Shown: positions 46,538 through 57,579 of the stretch, piece after piece | Layout of the letters: the number at the start of each line of letters is the position of its first letter | Numbering within the stretch: position 1 is the stretch's first letter | Assembly (NCBI GenBank): GCA_024803745.1 | Contig: JANJXV010000013.1 | Coordinates: forward strand, 16,799,501 to 16,863,500 | Source: Megascapheus bottae | Lineage: Eukaryota; Chordata; Mammalia; Rodentia; Geomyidae | DNA length: 64,000 nt | Direction: 5' to 3' | Translations under genes and position numbers: made by a program | Notes under the pieces: model-generated | Database searches by the model: none | The model's input: the letters and a program-made list of their open reading frames with translations, nothing else | Told to the model about the DNA's origin: nothing

Positions 46538-46650
46538 TCTTTTTTTCCTGTCAGTTGTGGGACTTGAACTGTGAGCCTATGCATTGTCCCTGAGCTCTTC
46601 AGCTCAAGTCTAGTGCTCTACCGCTTTGCTACAGTGCCACTTCCTTCACT
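46538..46650 (-). mobile_element. SINE fragment, right monomer
   Basis: TTTTTTTCCTGTCAGTTGTG, GCATTGTCCCTGAGCTCTTC and GCTACAGTGCCACTTCC. Confidence 0.75.
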
Positions 46651-48180
46651 CCCATATTTTATGAATGGGCATTGGGAGTAACTTGAGTAGGGGCTTAAAG
46701 GAGGAATAGCTATCCTTAAAGATCAGTAACAAAACAAAGTAGAATCCACAGCCAAGGTCAGCTAGAGATCAGACAGCTTCCAAGTGGAATAGGAAATTGA
46801 TATTTCTACTCTACACTAGAATGCAAGCTCCTATTCCCTCTGCCTCAGTCTTCCTTTGTCTCCCATTATTACCAGATTAACAAAGCTTTAACAGCCATGA
46901 TTAGGCTATGTGTCCAAGGAAAAGGACAAGGAGATTGTTTTGGCTTTTCTAGTTCTAAGAATAAGAATAAGGTTTACTCTGTAGTGACCAAAAGAGGTTT
47001 GAAGTCACAGATCTAAAGTGTGAAAAATGTAGCTTGTCCTCTTACAACTCTATGAAACCAGTAAGTAAAACCCCAGTTACCTGACTGGGAAGTGCACCAT
47101 GGTTCAAGGCCAGCCTAGGCATAAAGTGAACGAACCCTCATTTCAATCAATAAGCCAGCTATGGTATTTAACACCCATGATCTCAGCTGTATAAGATGAC
47201 ATCGAAGGATTGTGGTCTTAGGCTAGCCCTAGAAAAAACACAAGACATTGTCTACAAAAAAGCTTAAGTAGAAGAGATTTTGTAGGCATGGTTAAAAAGG
47301 TAGACTACCACCAAGGAAGTCTAGGGCCCTGAGTTCATACCTTAGTACTGCCAATAAAAACAAGAATGAAAAGGGGGGAAAAACTATCATGTATAGTAAT
47401 CATAGTTGAAGTTAAAGGAAGTATTTGGAGATTTCTTTTTCATTTTTCTGCTAGCTACTATATTTAAAAATAAGATGAACAAAGATTAATAAGGAAAAGT
47501 TGGGCCCCTTGAACAGCATCCACATAAATATATATTGAGTACTGAAATTCATGAGCAAAAGTTACCTTACTTTATAAAATTATTTTATAGAGATAGGTAT
47601 ATCAAGTTATTCATTCAGTTAAGATTTATTTGAAAGTATAGATGAAATAATTTAAAATTTTAACTTTTATATATGGATATAATTATAACAGTTGTTATAA
47701 TATTGTTCCATGAATACCTAAGCAGAAATGTGATTTTCAGCATTTACAAGGTTTACAAATTCAAAAAAATTACTTGTTAATAGTTGAAAACTTGCAACTC
47801 TGGGATATTTCTTACAGACATAAAATAATTCACTTCATTTTATAACCAGAAACTTCTGAATTATTGTAACATGTAACTTATTTACCACACATCCTTTAGT
47901 CAGCAAGATAACTAAGGTCAGCTCTATCTTTAAAATGTAAGAACACCATGGCTAAGGCTACAAAGCCATCTGAGAATATAGGAAAGAGTCCGTGTTTGGC
48001 CCACAGTAAACACTCCACAGAGGTGTAACATAGCTTAACCTTTCTAACAGCTCTGTATCATTGCTTTTCCTGTTTTATAACAAGAAAATCAAGGCTCAGT
48101 GCAAATAACAGTTATCCTACAGTGGCTCTAATATTAGCATTCTGTTAATAAACAGTGGCATCCACTCCGAACTTCTGGAA
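46651..48180. other. Intergenic with old repeat scraps
   Basis: A diverged B1/ID composite is likely at 47085-47365 (CCAGCTATGGTATTTAACAC, CTAGGGCCCTGAGTTCATAC). MIR-like complement at 48025-48130 (CATTGCTTTTCCTGTTTTAT, AAATCAAGGCTCAGTGC). Confidence 0.4.
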
Positions 48181-48238
48181 CAGGAAATGCTTCTTCTTTG
48201 AAGCATTTCCTGATCAAACATTTGCATCAAATGTTTGA
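48181..48238. repeat. Two adjacent perfect hairpins
   Basis: CAGGAAATGCTTC (48181-48193) pairs with GAAGCATTTCCTG (48200-48212), a 13-bp stem with a 6-base loop. Immediately after, TCAAACATTTG (48214-48224) pairs with CAAATGTTTGA (48228-48238), an 11-bp stem with a 3-base loop. The function is unknown. Confidence 0.9.
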
Positions 48239-49125
48239 AGGAAACTAGATAATTCCTTAGACTGAGTCTTTAGCTCCACAACTTCCTTGTCTTAACCACA
48301 CTAGAAAAGTTGCTGCTGTCGCTGCCTGCTTCAGAGCATTTGATGACAAAACCCCACCTTGCATCCTGACTTCCTCTGCATGTGACTTGTGTGTGAGGCA
48401 AAGTCTCACAAAGATCCTACATGTAAGTGATTCCATACAGTGTTTGTCTTCCCATACCGAGTTTATTTCTCTTAGCATGAGCTCCCCCAACTCCATCCAT
48501 TTTAGCCCCAGCACTGAGATTTCCCCTCTCTAGTCTCAGCAGGCAAGAAGGTATTGAAGCAAATACAAAGCAAATAGAAGATGGTGGCATCCTTCAGTTA
48601 TCTAAAAATTAAAGACATTGGAAAAAAGAATATTTAAAATCGAAATAAAAATTTGGAAGGTATGAGCACTGTGGCCTTAGGTTAAAAGATTCATCACATA
48701 CATATTCATATATACCTATATATACATGCATACATATTCATATATGACATGAATACATGTACTATTATACATGTTTACCATTAATATATCTTGATTTGCT
48801 GATTTGTGATAGTAACAAGTTAACCATGATAGACTCGTGAAAGTTTATAAGAAGAATTTTTATTACAAGTACTAAGAGCAGTAGTGTATACATTCTATGT
48901 TTGTTTCAAGGTACCCAGAAATATTTACAGTTGTTAATAATAGTCTTCACTTAAACTGACAAATAAGTATTATTTTTCCATTATCTTTTATTTTCTGGTT
49001 TTTAGTTTTCCTGTACTGTGGTTCTTTAGAAATTCAAGTGTGTGAAGGAGTGGGGAGAATAAATAACACCGTAATAAATGCCACAAAATGGAGCTTGGTA
49101 CCGAGGATGAGAGCAATGGGAGGCT
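48239..49125. other. 3' flank of family-6 OR twin copy 1
   Basis: Unrelated to the 3' flank of the twin at 62.8 kb. (TATA)-rich near 48700-48760. Nothing else recognised. Confidence 0.45.
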
Positions 49126-50052
49126 CTAGCCGCCCCCCAAGGTCTTCTTGATAGCACTCTTGACTTCCTGGTTCCTTAGGCAGTAGATAAAGGGATTTAG
49201 CATAGGTGTGAGGACTGCATACACAGCTGAGATGAGCTTGTTGGAATTAAATGATGCAATAGCTCTGGGCCTGGCATACATGAAAATCATGGCTGTGTAA
49301 TAGATGATGACCACCGTGAGGTGGGATGCACAGGTGGAGAAGGCCTTTCTCCTGCCCTGCGTGGAGGGGATGCGCAGAATGGTGGACACAATGTAGATAT
49401 AGGAGAGGATGGTGGTGGTGAGTGGGAAGATAAGGATGACAATCGCCAAAGCGAAGTCCACTAGCTCAGCTGTGGACATGTCTTTGCAGGCCAACTTGAG
49501 GATTGGTGAGATATCACAGAAAAAGTGGTTCATGACATTGGAACCACAGAAAGTTACCTGTGAGATGAAGTAGACCTTGATCACAGACACCATGAAGCCA
49601 CTCACGTAGGAGAGGGCCACCAGCTGCACACAGTACCCCGTTGTCATGATGACTGGGTATCGGAGAGGATGGCAGATGGCCACATAGCGGTCATAGGCCA
49701 TGGCTGCCAGGAGCACGCATTCGGTGCAGGCAAGTGAGACAAAGAAGTAGAGCTGGGTCATGCAGCCATTGAAGGAGATATGCCGTCTCTGTAGGAGGAA
49801 GCCATCCAGCATCTTGGGGACTGTCACTGAGACATACCAGACTTCCAGAAAGGACAGGCTACACAGAAAATAGTACATAGGCTTGTGGAGGGAGCCAGTG
49901 ACCCAGACAGTGAACATGATGACAAGATTCTCTGTGATGACGAGGAGGTAGATGAGAAGGAAGAGGAAGAAGAGCAGGACCTGCAGCCACGGGGCAGTGG
50001 GGAAGCCCACCAGGATGAATTCACTCACCAGAGTGATATTCAGATCCAGCAT
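49126..50052 (-). CDS. Olfactory receptor, family 6, twin copy 1
   Basis: Intact 308-residue single-exon odorant receptor. Seen: NIT glycosylation site at 5-7, EN at 41-42, LHKPMYYFL after TM1, [13 protein letters not shown] from 118, [13 protein letters not shown], and [12 protein letters not shown] in TM7. The tail is short and ends in GGG. The ATG at 50052 (MLDLN) is chosen because the twin gene has the same start and the two sequences lose similarity just upstream. A splice-acceptor-like CACTAG ends at 50061, eight bases before the ATG. The exon differs from the 62.8-kb copy at only about 16 positions and four residues (H91R, V105I, V155I, S156T), although the flanks are unrelated by eye. 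The likely role is odorant detection; the ligand is unknown. Confidence 0.94.
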   Translation of the reverse strand: MLDLNITLVSEFILVGFPTAPWLQVLLFFLFLLIYLLVITENLVIMFTVWVTGSLHKPMYYFLCSLSFLEVWYVSVTVPKMLDGFLLQRRHISFNGCMTQLYFFVSLACTECVLLAAMAYDRYVAICHPLRYPVIMTTGYCVQLVALSYVSGFMVSVIKVYFISQVTFCGSNVMNHFFCDISPILKLACKDMSTAELVDFALAIVILIFPLTTTILSYIYIVSTILRIPSTQGRRKAFSTCASHLTVVIIYYTAMIFMYARPRAIASFNSNKLISAVYAVLTPMLNPFIYCLRNQEVKSAIKKTLGGG

Positions 50053-50079
50053 GACCACCACTAGTGAAATCAATGTCCA

Positions 50080-50104
50080 ATATGATTATTAGACGTAATC
50101 ATAT
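50080..50104. repeat. Perfect inverted repeat with TAAT cores
   Basis: ATATGATTA, 7-base loop, TAATCATAT, about 30 bases upstream of the twin copy 1 ATG and probably in its last 5' intron. Confidence 0.7.
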
Positions 50105-50965
50105 GTCTAATATATATGGCATCAGACAAAACCCCTAAATATATTAGTAATTCATTATTTGTTTCCTAAAACTAAATCTGCCCATTAGAGCAATGCAATG
50201 CAAATATTTTTCATCCAAGTACTTTTGTAAATGGAAGTCTCATTGAATCTAAAATCACTTTCACCTAGTCACAGTGATTGGACGGTCAAGATTTCCATTG
50301 TTTCTCGCTCCTTTGTTAATGAAGCTAGATCTAGATGTTTCCTCCATGTTGATTCTATTCTCTAAGTTGGAAATTACTGAGTAATCATTTACTCCTACCT
50401 GAAATGAAACATGGAAGGTAGCATTAGAAAATCCTTCACACGTACAGTATTTGAGTGATTCTTTAGCTGAACTTTTTGACCCACCACCATTTCTGTCAAT
50501 TAAATTCTGAGGAAACTTTTAAGTTTCAGTATTAGAAATAGTCTCTTAGGAGTTATCTGCAAAATCTTGGTGAAGCAGATCTGGAATATTTGCTATCCAA
50601 AGCAGTCTTAATGCAAGAATATTTCTCCCTTCTACACATTAGTCCTCCAAAATTCAAAGCCCTTGTTCATAATGACTATGATTTGAATGCCTAGACCTGT
50701 GATTAGAAAACACATAGATAATACTTCTATATGGATGAACAAGTGAATTAATGTATGGATGGCAGATATGAGATTTACAGGAAATAATCAGAGGTAGAAA
50801 AAAATATCTTTTGTTCTCCACTGGCAGGGGGCACATCTGTCTGTCTGTCTGTCTATCATTTCTCTAGTGCCAGGATGCATATCCTTGACATATTCAGGAC
50901 TTGCACTCTTAAGATACTTTCATAAAAAGCATACTTTGCGAGCATAAAACCAAACAGTTATAAAG
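50105..50965. other. 5' flank of family-6 OR twin copy 1
   Basis: No upstream exon recognised. (TCTG)n run at about 50838-50856. Confidence 0.4.
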
Positions 50966-50969
50966 AATA

Positions 50970-51168
50970 ATCCTGGGCCTGGAGCATGGCCTAGTGGTAG
51001 AATGCTTTCCCAGCATACATGAAGTCCTGGGTTCAATTCCTTGGTACCACATACACAGAAAAAGCCAGAAGTGGTGCTGTGGCTCAAGTGGTAGAGTGCT
51101 AACCTTGAGAAAGCCGTAGGATAGAGCTCAGGCCCCCAGTCCAAGCCCCAGGACTAGCAAAAAAAAAT
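50970..51168 (+). mobile_element. SINE, IDL-Geo dimer
   Basis: CTGGGCCTGGAGCATGGCCT, GTCCTGGGTTCAATTCCTTG, GAAGTGGTGCTGTGGCTCAA and an A tail. Confidence 0.92.
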
Positions 51169-52024
51169 ACACATTCTTTCACAAAGTCTGAACAGTAGAC
51201 CTGAACTTGTTAGGGTCACTATTGTATCAAACCCTGGTTCAGGAGGTGAGAAAGGCATAAGGCCTTAGGTGTGCAACAAAAGCACAGATGTATCTTGTCC
51301 CGTGGAAGGCAGCAATTTATGTGTAAATGAGTATCTAGCTAATGACTTACTTATCCTTAGAGCTTGTGACTTGATGCTACCATAGACCTGTGTTCCTGTT
51401 CCTGCCTAATTCTCATCCATCTTATTGTTTGTGTGGCACACAGAAAATGATAGATGGGTTGGAGTTTCTTCTGCTTGGCCCTTAAACTAGAGTTCTGTGG
51501 TCCTAGTTCATGTCAGTAGATTAAAGGCTGAAGTGCTGAAGGACATATTATTAGCACCACTTATCTTCTTTCCAGAGCATAGACTTCGCTCAGCACTGGT
51601 GGCTAGGTAGAAGTATAGATTCCAATTGACACTTTCCTCTCTGAGGAAAGTTCCCAGTTAAAACTTCTAAGGTGAATTTGTCAATGCTTTCAGCAAAATG
51701 CTTTGCCATAGAAGAAAAGAATCTTGCCTGGTTTCTGACAATATCCATGTATTTCCAAGATCTAGCCCCAGGAGGAAGCAGCACTAACCTATAAGTTTCT
51801 ATTCTTAAGGTCATGTGTAGCAATCCATAATCCTTTCAGCAGCAGCACACTTTCCCACACACTCACTCCTGCATTGAATAGAAGAGTTCTGGCTCTAGGG
51901 TCAGAGAAAGTTTTCAGTCTTGTTTTTATTACCTAATAGCTATGCCATACTGAAGAGATCAATTAACATGTAAATATTTCCATACCTTTTCCTATGGACA
52001 AATATGTTTCCATTAAGAAACACC
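51169..52024. other. Intergenic with MIR-like remnant
   Basis: 51880-51990 resembles MIR sense (AGTTCTGGCTCTAGGGTCAG, ACCTAATAGCTATGCCAT). The rest is unrecognised. Confidence 0.4.
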
Positions 52025-52025
52025 T

Positions 52026-52262
52026 ATAGCAGGATGTGAGTGGCTCAAGCCTATAATCCTAGCTACTCAGGAGGTTGAGATCTGAAGATCATGGTTCAAA
52101 GCCAGCCTGGGAAGGAAAGTCTATGAGACTCCAATAATCTACTCAGAAAAGAAATGAAATGGTGCTGTGAGTCAAGTGGTAGAGTGTTGCCTTAAGCAAA
52201 AGAAGCTCAGGGAAGTGCCCAGGCCCAGAGTTCAAGGCCCAGGACCAGAAAAACAAGGAAAG
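52026..52262 (+). mobile_element. SINE, B1-Geo-type
   Basis: GTGGCTCAAGCCTATAATCC, TACTCAGGAGGTTGAGATCT, AAGTGGTAGAGTGTTGCC and CCAGAGTTCAAGGCCCAGGA. Confidence 0.88.
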
Positions 52263-53578
52263 AAAAGTAAACTAATACCTAGATTATTAGAATGTATTGT
52301 TAGAATTGAATCGGTCACTGCACCAAAAGCATTTAACACAGGACTTGTATAGGTTATTATGTCACAGACTACTCCAATGCACGTTCACTTAACTGTACGT
52401 GTTCAGATGTCTTACTCATGTACTCATAAACACGCATTTTTCCCCTCCTTATTCACTTTCCTATTGCCTTCTGGGGAATAAAACCAAAAAGACTATAGAA
52501 TGTGTGAAAACTTTCTGACTTATACATCTCATGCCTTCTTCCTAACTTAATTTTTAAAAAAGTTTTATTACTCATATATACTCATGTTTCTTTCATATTT
52601 TCTCCATTTTTTCCCAAAAGTACATAGAAATGCAAAATCCTCATTTTATTGTCCTTGAGGTAAAAGGAGAGGCACTAAGCACGGGTATCTCCTTAGTATC
52701 CCAGATTTAAACAAAACTTCTTTTAGCATACTCTAGAACTACCTTTTCTAGATCTAAATGTCCTTGATCTAAACCAACACCACATTTACTGACATCCCCT
52801 GAAATAAGAAATGTATTTTTTGTAACTAAAATATATTAGAACACATAGGTATGCCAATTTTACCAACCTTCAGTACAAATACACTGCCTCTTTATTACTC
52901 AGATAGCCTTTCTCTTGTTCAAGAATAGTACCTGTGGTCAGTTTTCCTAAGTATGTCTTCATTTTCCTTTGAGAATAGTCTCTTTTCATATCACTAACTA
53001 CTCACATGGTTCCTCATGCTTTATTCTGAGAATGAAAAAAATTCTTCAAGCATTTATACTGATATGGAAAAGCAAACAATCTCTGCCGATTCTTCTACTC
53101 CTTTGAGAATTATGTATGATCTTTATTTTTTCTTCATGGTAGCTACCATAGCTCTGTGACAAGAAAACAGAAACAAAGGAATATATTCAGCAACTGCTCA
53201 CATTTTTTCTGTCTTATTCCCAAAGGCCAACTTATATTCATTTTGTCCTGGCTCAGGGGAAACTTGGGGGGTTCCAAGCCTACCTTTTGGGGACCTGCGA
53301 AGCTGAATGTACATATGCTTATTAATTTCTATTTAATACTGAACCACACTATTTATACTTAGATATGATATGGTTCTTTTACTTTCCAGTATATGAAAGG
53401 TAATATAATACCTTTTTACTCAGAAACAAAAATGTAAAAAAAAAGACCTAACTAGTTTAAAAGTAACCCTGATATTTAATAATTTTTGAATTCTTTATAT
53501 TTAAATGTATTTTCTGGTTTTATGAGTCTCACTTTTTAAATTTTTTAACAGAGGAGTTACAGTTACATAAGTTAGGTA
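52263..53578. other. Intergenic, AT-rich
   Basis: Nothing recognised. Confidence 0.4.
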
Positions 53579-53593
53579 ATAAGTACATTTCTT

Positions 53594-53786
53594 ATTTTTT
53601 TTGCCAGTCCTGGGCTTGAACTCAGGGCCTGAGCCCTGTCTTTGGCTTTTCTCAAGGCTAGAGCTCTACCACTTGAGCCTTAGTACCACTTCCACTTTTT
53701 TCTATGCATGTGGTACTGAGGAATTGAACTTGGATCTTCATGCTTACTAGGCAAGCACTTTACCACTAGGCCAAACTCCAGGCACC
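53594..53786 (-). mobile_element. SINE, IDL-Geo dimer
   Basis: Complete element with perfect 15-base direct repeats ATAAGTACATTTCTT (53579-53593 and 53787-53801). Confidence 0.95.
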
Positions 53787-53801
53787 ATAAGTACATTTCT
53801 T

Positions 53802-54712
53802 TTTGGACAATGTCACTCCTTCCTTCACTCCCTCCCGGTTTTTCTCTCCTGTCCCTGCCCACAAGTTGAATAGTTCATTTTCCACCCAGTGTCCACTGAA
53901 TACCAATGCTGCATTTGTTCAATCTTTGTAAATCTCACTATAATAGGATTGTTGTACATACATTGTTAAAAAAATGTAAGTCATGAGCTCTGACCTCTAA
54001 AATGGAAGATGCAACAAATGAAATAACTAGGATCCATTTAAGATGTGTCATAAAAGAGATGTGAAGAATACCATGAGAACTCTGAGGAGGGAGAAATATT
54101 TTCTGCTTTATCTGACAGCTGTCAATCTAGATTAATGGAAGGGTGAAAGTTTGACTATCATACCATGATAAACAATTTTGCTTTACAGCTCTGATCCTGA
54201 GTCATTCTCCAGTTCCTTTCAGGCATCTGATGCTGGTCCCACATCTATGTACATGCACATGCACACTGCATATTTATTCAGGTAGCTGCATGCATGAACA
54301 TTCAGCATCCATGAGTGCCTTGGCCTCTATCTTAGTACCAGACACTGTAGTTGGATTAAGTGATGGTGCTACGGCCTCTAATATCCATCAGAGCAACAGT
54401 GGACCTCCTGTAGTTCTACCAAAAGGGACCTTGGCAGATGTTTAGACTCCAGCCTCCTATGTCAAGAAGGCAGAACATGCTTTTGGACCCAGAACATGCT
54501 TTTTGCACCACACATACCAACACTCAATGCCTTATACTACTAGTCTCAGATCCACAACAGACTTCACTGTTCTTCCTCCAAGTAGACTGGAATATTTTGA
54601 CAATAGCCAGTCAAAAAGAGCAGCTACTTCTCTCAATGTGGAGACATCTATGCAAGGCTACAAAGACCATCAGACATAAGGGAGATAATATACTATTTAA
54701 GAATATAACACC
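53802..54712. other. Intergenic
   Basis: No feature recognised with confidence. The open frames around 54230-54750 have no domain signal and end in the SINE at 54714. Confidence 0.35.
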
Positions 54713-54713
54713 C

Positions 54714-54848
54714 AGATACCAGTGGTTCACATCTGTAACCCTAGCTGCTTAGGAAACTGAGATGTCAAGGTCATGGTTAGAACCAAATTAACCACCAAAA
54801 AGCCAGAAGTAGAGCTGTGGCTCAAGTGGTAGAGCAAACAAAAAGCTC
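54714..54848 (+). mobile_element. SINE, B1-Geo-type, shortened
   Basis: CCAGTGGTTCACATCTGTAA, CCTAGCTGCTTAGGAAACTG and CCAGAAGTAGAGCTGTGGCT, then truncated. Confidence 0.78.
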
Positions 54849-54989
54849 ATGGAGAGCCTATGAATTGTCGAACACGGGATTTACAATAACTGTACTACAG
54901 ATATTCAGCAAGCTAATGAAAACACAAGTAAAACATTTAACAAAAGCAGAAAAATAATGAAAAAATAGGTTCAAGAAGCAACTAAAACA

Positions 54990-55122
54990 GACGGGGTAGA
55001 GGAGGGAAATGGGGACAAAAACATGAGAAGGGGTATCAATGTGTGAGAAGTAATGCACCTACAATCTGGGGAATAACTGTAACCCCTCTCTACATTACCC
55101 CACAATAAAATATAATTAAAAA
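54990..55122 (+). mobile_element. L1 3' end, 5'-truncated, inserted in the ancient L1
   Basis: AGAGGAGGGAAATGGGGACA, GGGTATCAATGTGTGAGAAG and CACAATAAAATATAATT. Flanked by AAGAAGCAACTAAAACA (54973-54989) and AAGAAACAGCTAAAACA (55123-55139), a 17-base duplication with two mismatches. Confidence 0.85.
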
Positions 55123-55549
55123 AAGAAACAGCTAAAACATAAAAAGAACCATACAGAAATTTTAAGGGAGAATAGAATAATTGAAATGAAAATTGAAATA
55201 GAGAAATCTAACAGTACAACTGATAATGTAGATATAAATCATCAAATTTGAAGACAGGTGAGTTCAAAGTATTCAGTTGAAGGACAATAAGAAAAAAGTA
55301 AAAAAAAAAGAATATATAAAACCTGTAGGCTTTATGGAATACCATCAAAGAGAAAAGTTTCTAAGAGTATCTTAAAAGGAAAAGAGAGAGGGGAATGGAC
55401 AGAAAGGCTATTTAAAGAAATAATGATGAAATCTTTCCACATCTGGGAGATATATGAACATTCAGATTCAATCTAAATCAGGTCCACATCAAAAATGTCT
55501 TAAGTCAGCATACAATAATCTGTCATAACATCAACAATTACATTCTGTC

Positions 55550-55852
55550 TTTTAAATTTATATGCTGAAGACTTAATGTAAAGGTGTTAGGAGATGAGGC
55601 TTAGCTTTTTAGGTGGGTAGATGGTTTGGTTAAAAGGATCTATGTCCTTACCAAAGAGGCCACAGCAACTACCTCAGTCTTTATACCATTCAAGAACACT
55701 GCAAGTAGTCTCTATCTCTTAGGAAGGAAGCAAATCATAGAAGCAAATCTGTAGCTCTTGATCCTGGACTTCTTCATAACTATGAAAACAATTCATTTGC
55801 TCCATCACCACGTCTGTGACATTATGTTATGGCAGCTTGAATGGATAAATCC
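55550..55852 (+). mobile_element. Old MaLR (MST/MLT1-type) LTR
   Basis: Ordered LTR words: TATGCTGAAGACTTAATGTA, AAGGTGTTAGGAGATGAGGC, CAAAGAGGCCACAGCAACTA, AGCTCTTGATCCTGGACTTC, ATTATGTTATGGCAGCTTGA. No internal region. Confidence 0.65.
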
Positions 55853-55892
55853 TGGTCAAGTTGTCAAAAACTCAAAAAATGAAACAACTTTG

Positions 55893-56135
55893 TATGTGCA
55901 TGCATGCATGCACTAGTCCTAGGGCTTGAACTCAAGGCCTGAGCACTGTCCTTTAGCTTTTTGTTCAGAGCTGGTGCGCTGTCATTTCAGCCACAGTTCC
56001 ACTTCCAGATTTTCACTGGTTAACCGCAATTATAAGAATCAGGGACTCTTCTGCCTCAGAGCATGGTCCTCCTATTTCTGGCCCCCCAAGTAACTACGAT
56101 TATAGGTGAGAGCTACCTGCATCTGGCTGGATAAA
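55893..56135 (-). mobile_element. SINE, B1-Geo-type
   Basis: CACTAGTCCTAGGGCTTGAA, CAGCCACAGTTCCACTTCCA, and TTATAGGTGAGAGCTACCTG. Confidence 0.82.
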
Positions 56136-56207
56136 AGAAACCTGAAAGCAGTCATGAGAAAAAGACACTTGTCACATGAATGGAACCTTCATTATATCAC
56201 TAGTAGA

Positions 56208-56450
56208 TTTCTTTTTTTTTTTTTTTCATTTTTTGTCAGTCATGAGATTTGAATTCCAGGCCTGGGCTCTTCAGCTTAAGGCTACCAATCCACACTTGAG
56301 CCAAGCCCCATGTTCCATTTTCTAGAGGTTAACTGGAGATAAGAGTCTCAAGTCCTTTTGTGCCGGGGCTGGCTTTGAATCTTCACCCTCAGATCTCAGC
56401 CTCCTCAGTAGCTAGGATTACAGGCATGAGCCACTGCACCTGGCCATTGG
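56208..56450 (-). mobile_element. SINE, B1-Geo-type
   Basis: Long T tract, TTTGTCAGTCATGAGATTTG, GTTAACTGGAGATAAGAGTC, GATTACAGGCATGAGCCACT. Confidence 0.88.
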
Positions 56451-56805
56451 TAGATTTCTTATCAGAAATTCTGCAAGCCAGGAGAGAGGAATAATATATT
56501 GAGAGTGATGGAAGAAATTTTCAACCACCAATACTTTATATAACAAGGCTGTCCTTCAAAATTGGGGGATAACCAGAAGAACACAGCCTAGATGGTTTAT
56601 CAACACTAAGCCAGTTTTATGAAATAGTTATAGACTTTGTCAAGAAGAAATGAAGAATTAATAAAATGAGAATTAATTAATCACATTAATTAATTACTAA
56701 AATGAGAATATAGAACTAAGTGGTAAATACATAGTCTGACAATACATTAGTTCCATAATGGTGACATGTAAATCACTTACAACTGCAGTGTGCAGGTTAA
56801 AGTTA

Positions 56806-57190
56806 AAGATTTGCAATAGAGCAAAATCTTGATACATAAGGACATATAATGTGAAGCTAATTGAAAGGACCTCCAGGATAGTGAAACAAAAGCCATATAA
56901 TGAATGATTGTTGTCCTTGATGTACTATGTTGTCTCTCATCTCCTTTGCTGTCCCTTGGTTATCTCATATTGGTATAGTATCTCACTTTGTTATCTGATA
57001 TATTGAATTTATTTGTATTTGGTTATTTGAAATTTGATAGGGAAGGGGGGAAAACCAAGACGGGTGGGGGGTGTGGGGGGGGGGAGGGAAACGGGTACCA
57101 AGACATGTGAAAGGGTATCAATGTATGTGAATTAATGCACCTTCTATCTGGCAAATATCATGTAACCCTTTTACTAATTACAAAAAAAAA
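56806..57190 (+). mobile_element. L1 3' end, 5'-truncated
   Basis: Aligns with 59846-60222 of the larger L1: GATTTGCAATAGAGCAAAAT, GACCTCCAGGATAGTGAAAC, and the 3' UTR G-rich tract. Ends in ATTACAAAAAAAAAC. Confidence 0.88.
57062..57088 (+). repeat. G-rich tract in L1 3' UTR
   Basis: Several runs of three to ten G, capable in principle of G-quadruplex formation. A normal feature of mammalian L1 3' UTRs. Confidence 0.8.
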
Positions 57191-57374
57191 CTATTATAAT
57201 GTCCATAGCACCCAAAATGTTTTAATGGACATACAATAAAATGTGCAGAGCTTTTTAAGCAATCAAGAATAAATAACTAAATTCATTTTTAAAAATACAT
57301 TTATTGAATGAGTTTGGTGATGAGGGTTATACTGGCTTCATAGAATGAGTTTGGTCAAAGAAAGAGAATTATAT

Positions 57375-57573
57375 AGGGGGCCGGGAGTTTGGCCTAGTGG
57401 TTAAAGTGCTTGCCTAGCATGCACGAAGACCCAGGTTCGATTCCTTGGTACCACATACATAGACAAAAGCTGGAAATGGTGCTGAGGCTCAAGTGGTAGA
57501 GTGCTAGCCTTGAGAAAGTCCAAGGACAGGGCTCAGGCCCTGAGCTCAAGCCCAGGACTGGCAAAAAAAAAAA
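57375..57573 (+). mobile_element. SINE, IDL-Geo dimer, inside the L1
   Basis: GGGCCGGGAGTTTGGCCTAG, GACCCAGGTTCGATTCCTTG, GAGGCTCAAGTGGTAGAGTG and an A tail. Flanked by AGAGAATTATA and AGAGAACTATA. Confidence 0.93.
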
Positions 57574-57579
57574 AGAGAA

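Larger units (their letters stand above)
54851..56600 (+). mobile_element. Ancient L1 (L1M/HAL1-like), interrupted
   Basis: Pieces at 54851-54989, 55123-55505 and 56452-56600. L1 ORF1-region words: GAAATAGAGAAATCTAACAG, ATTTGAAGACAGGTGAGTTC, AAAGAAATAATGATGAAATC and, after the gaps, TCTGCAAGCCAGGAGAGAGG, CAAGGCTGTCCTTCAAAATT. Coding frames are destroyed. An L1 3' end, a MaLR LTR and two SINEs have inserted into or beside it. Confidence 0.6.

Noticed and set aside
54230..54752. Adjacent plus-strand frames of 71 and 104 codons
   Set aside because: No recognisable domain, and the second runs into a SINE.
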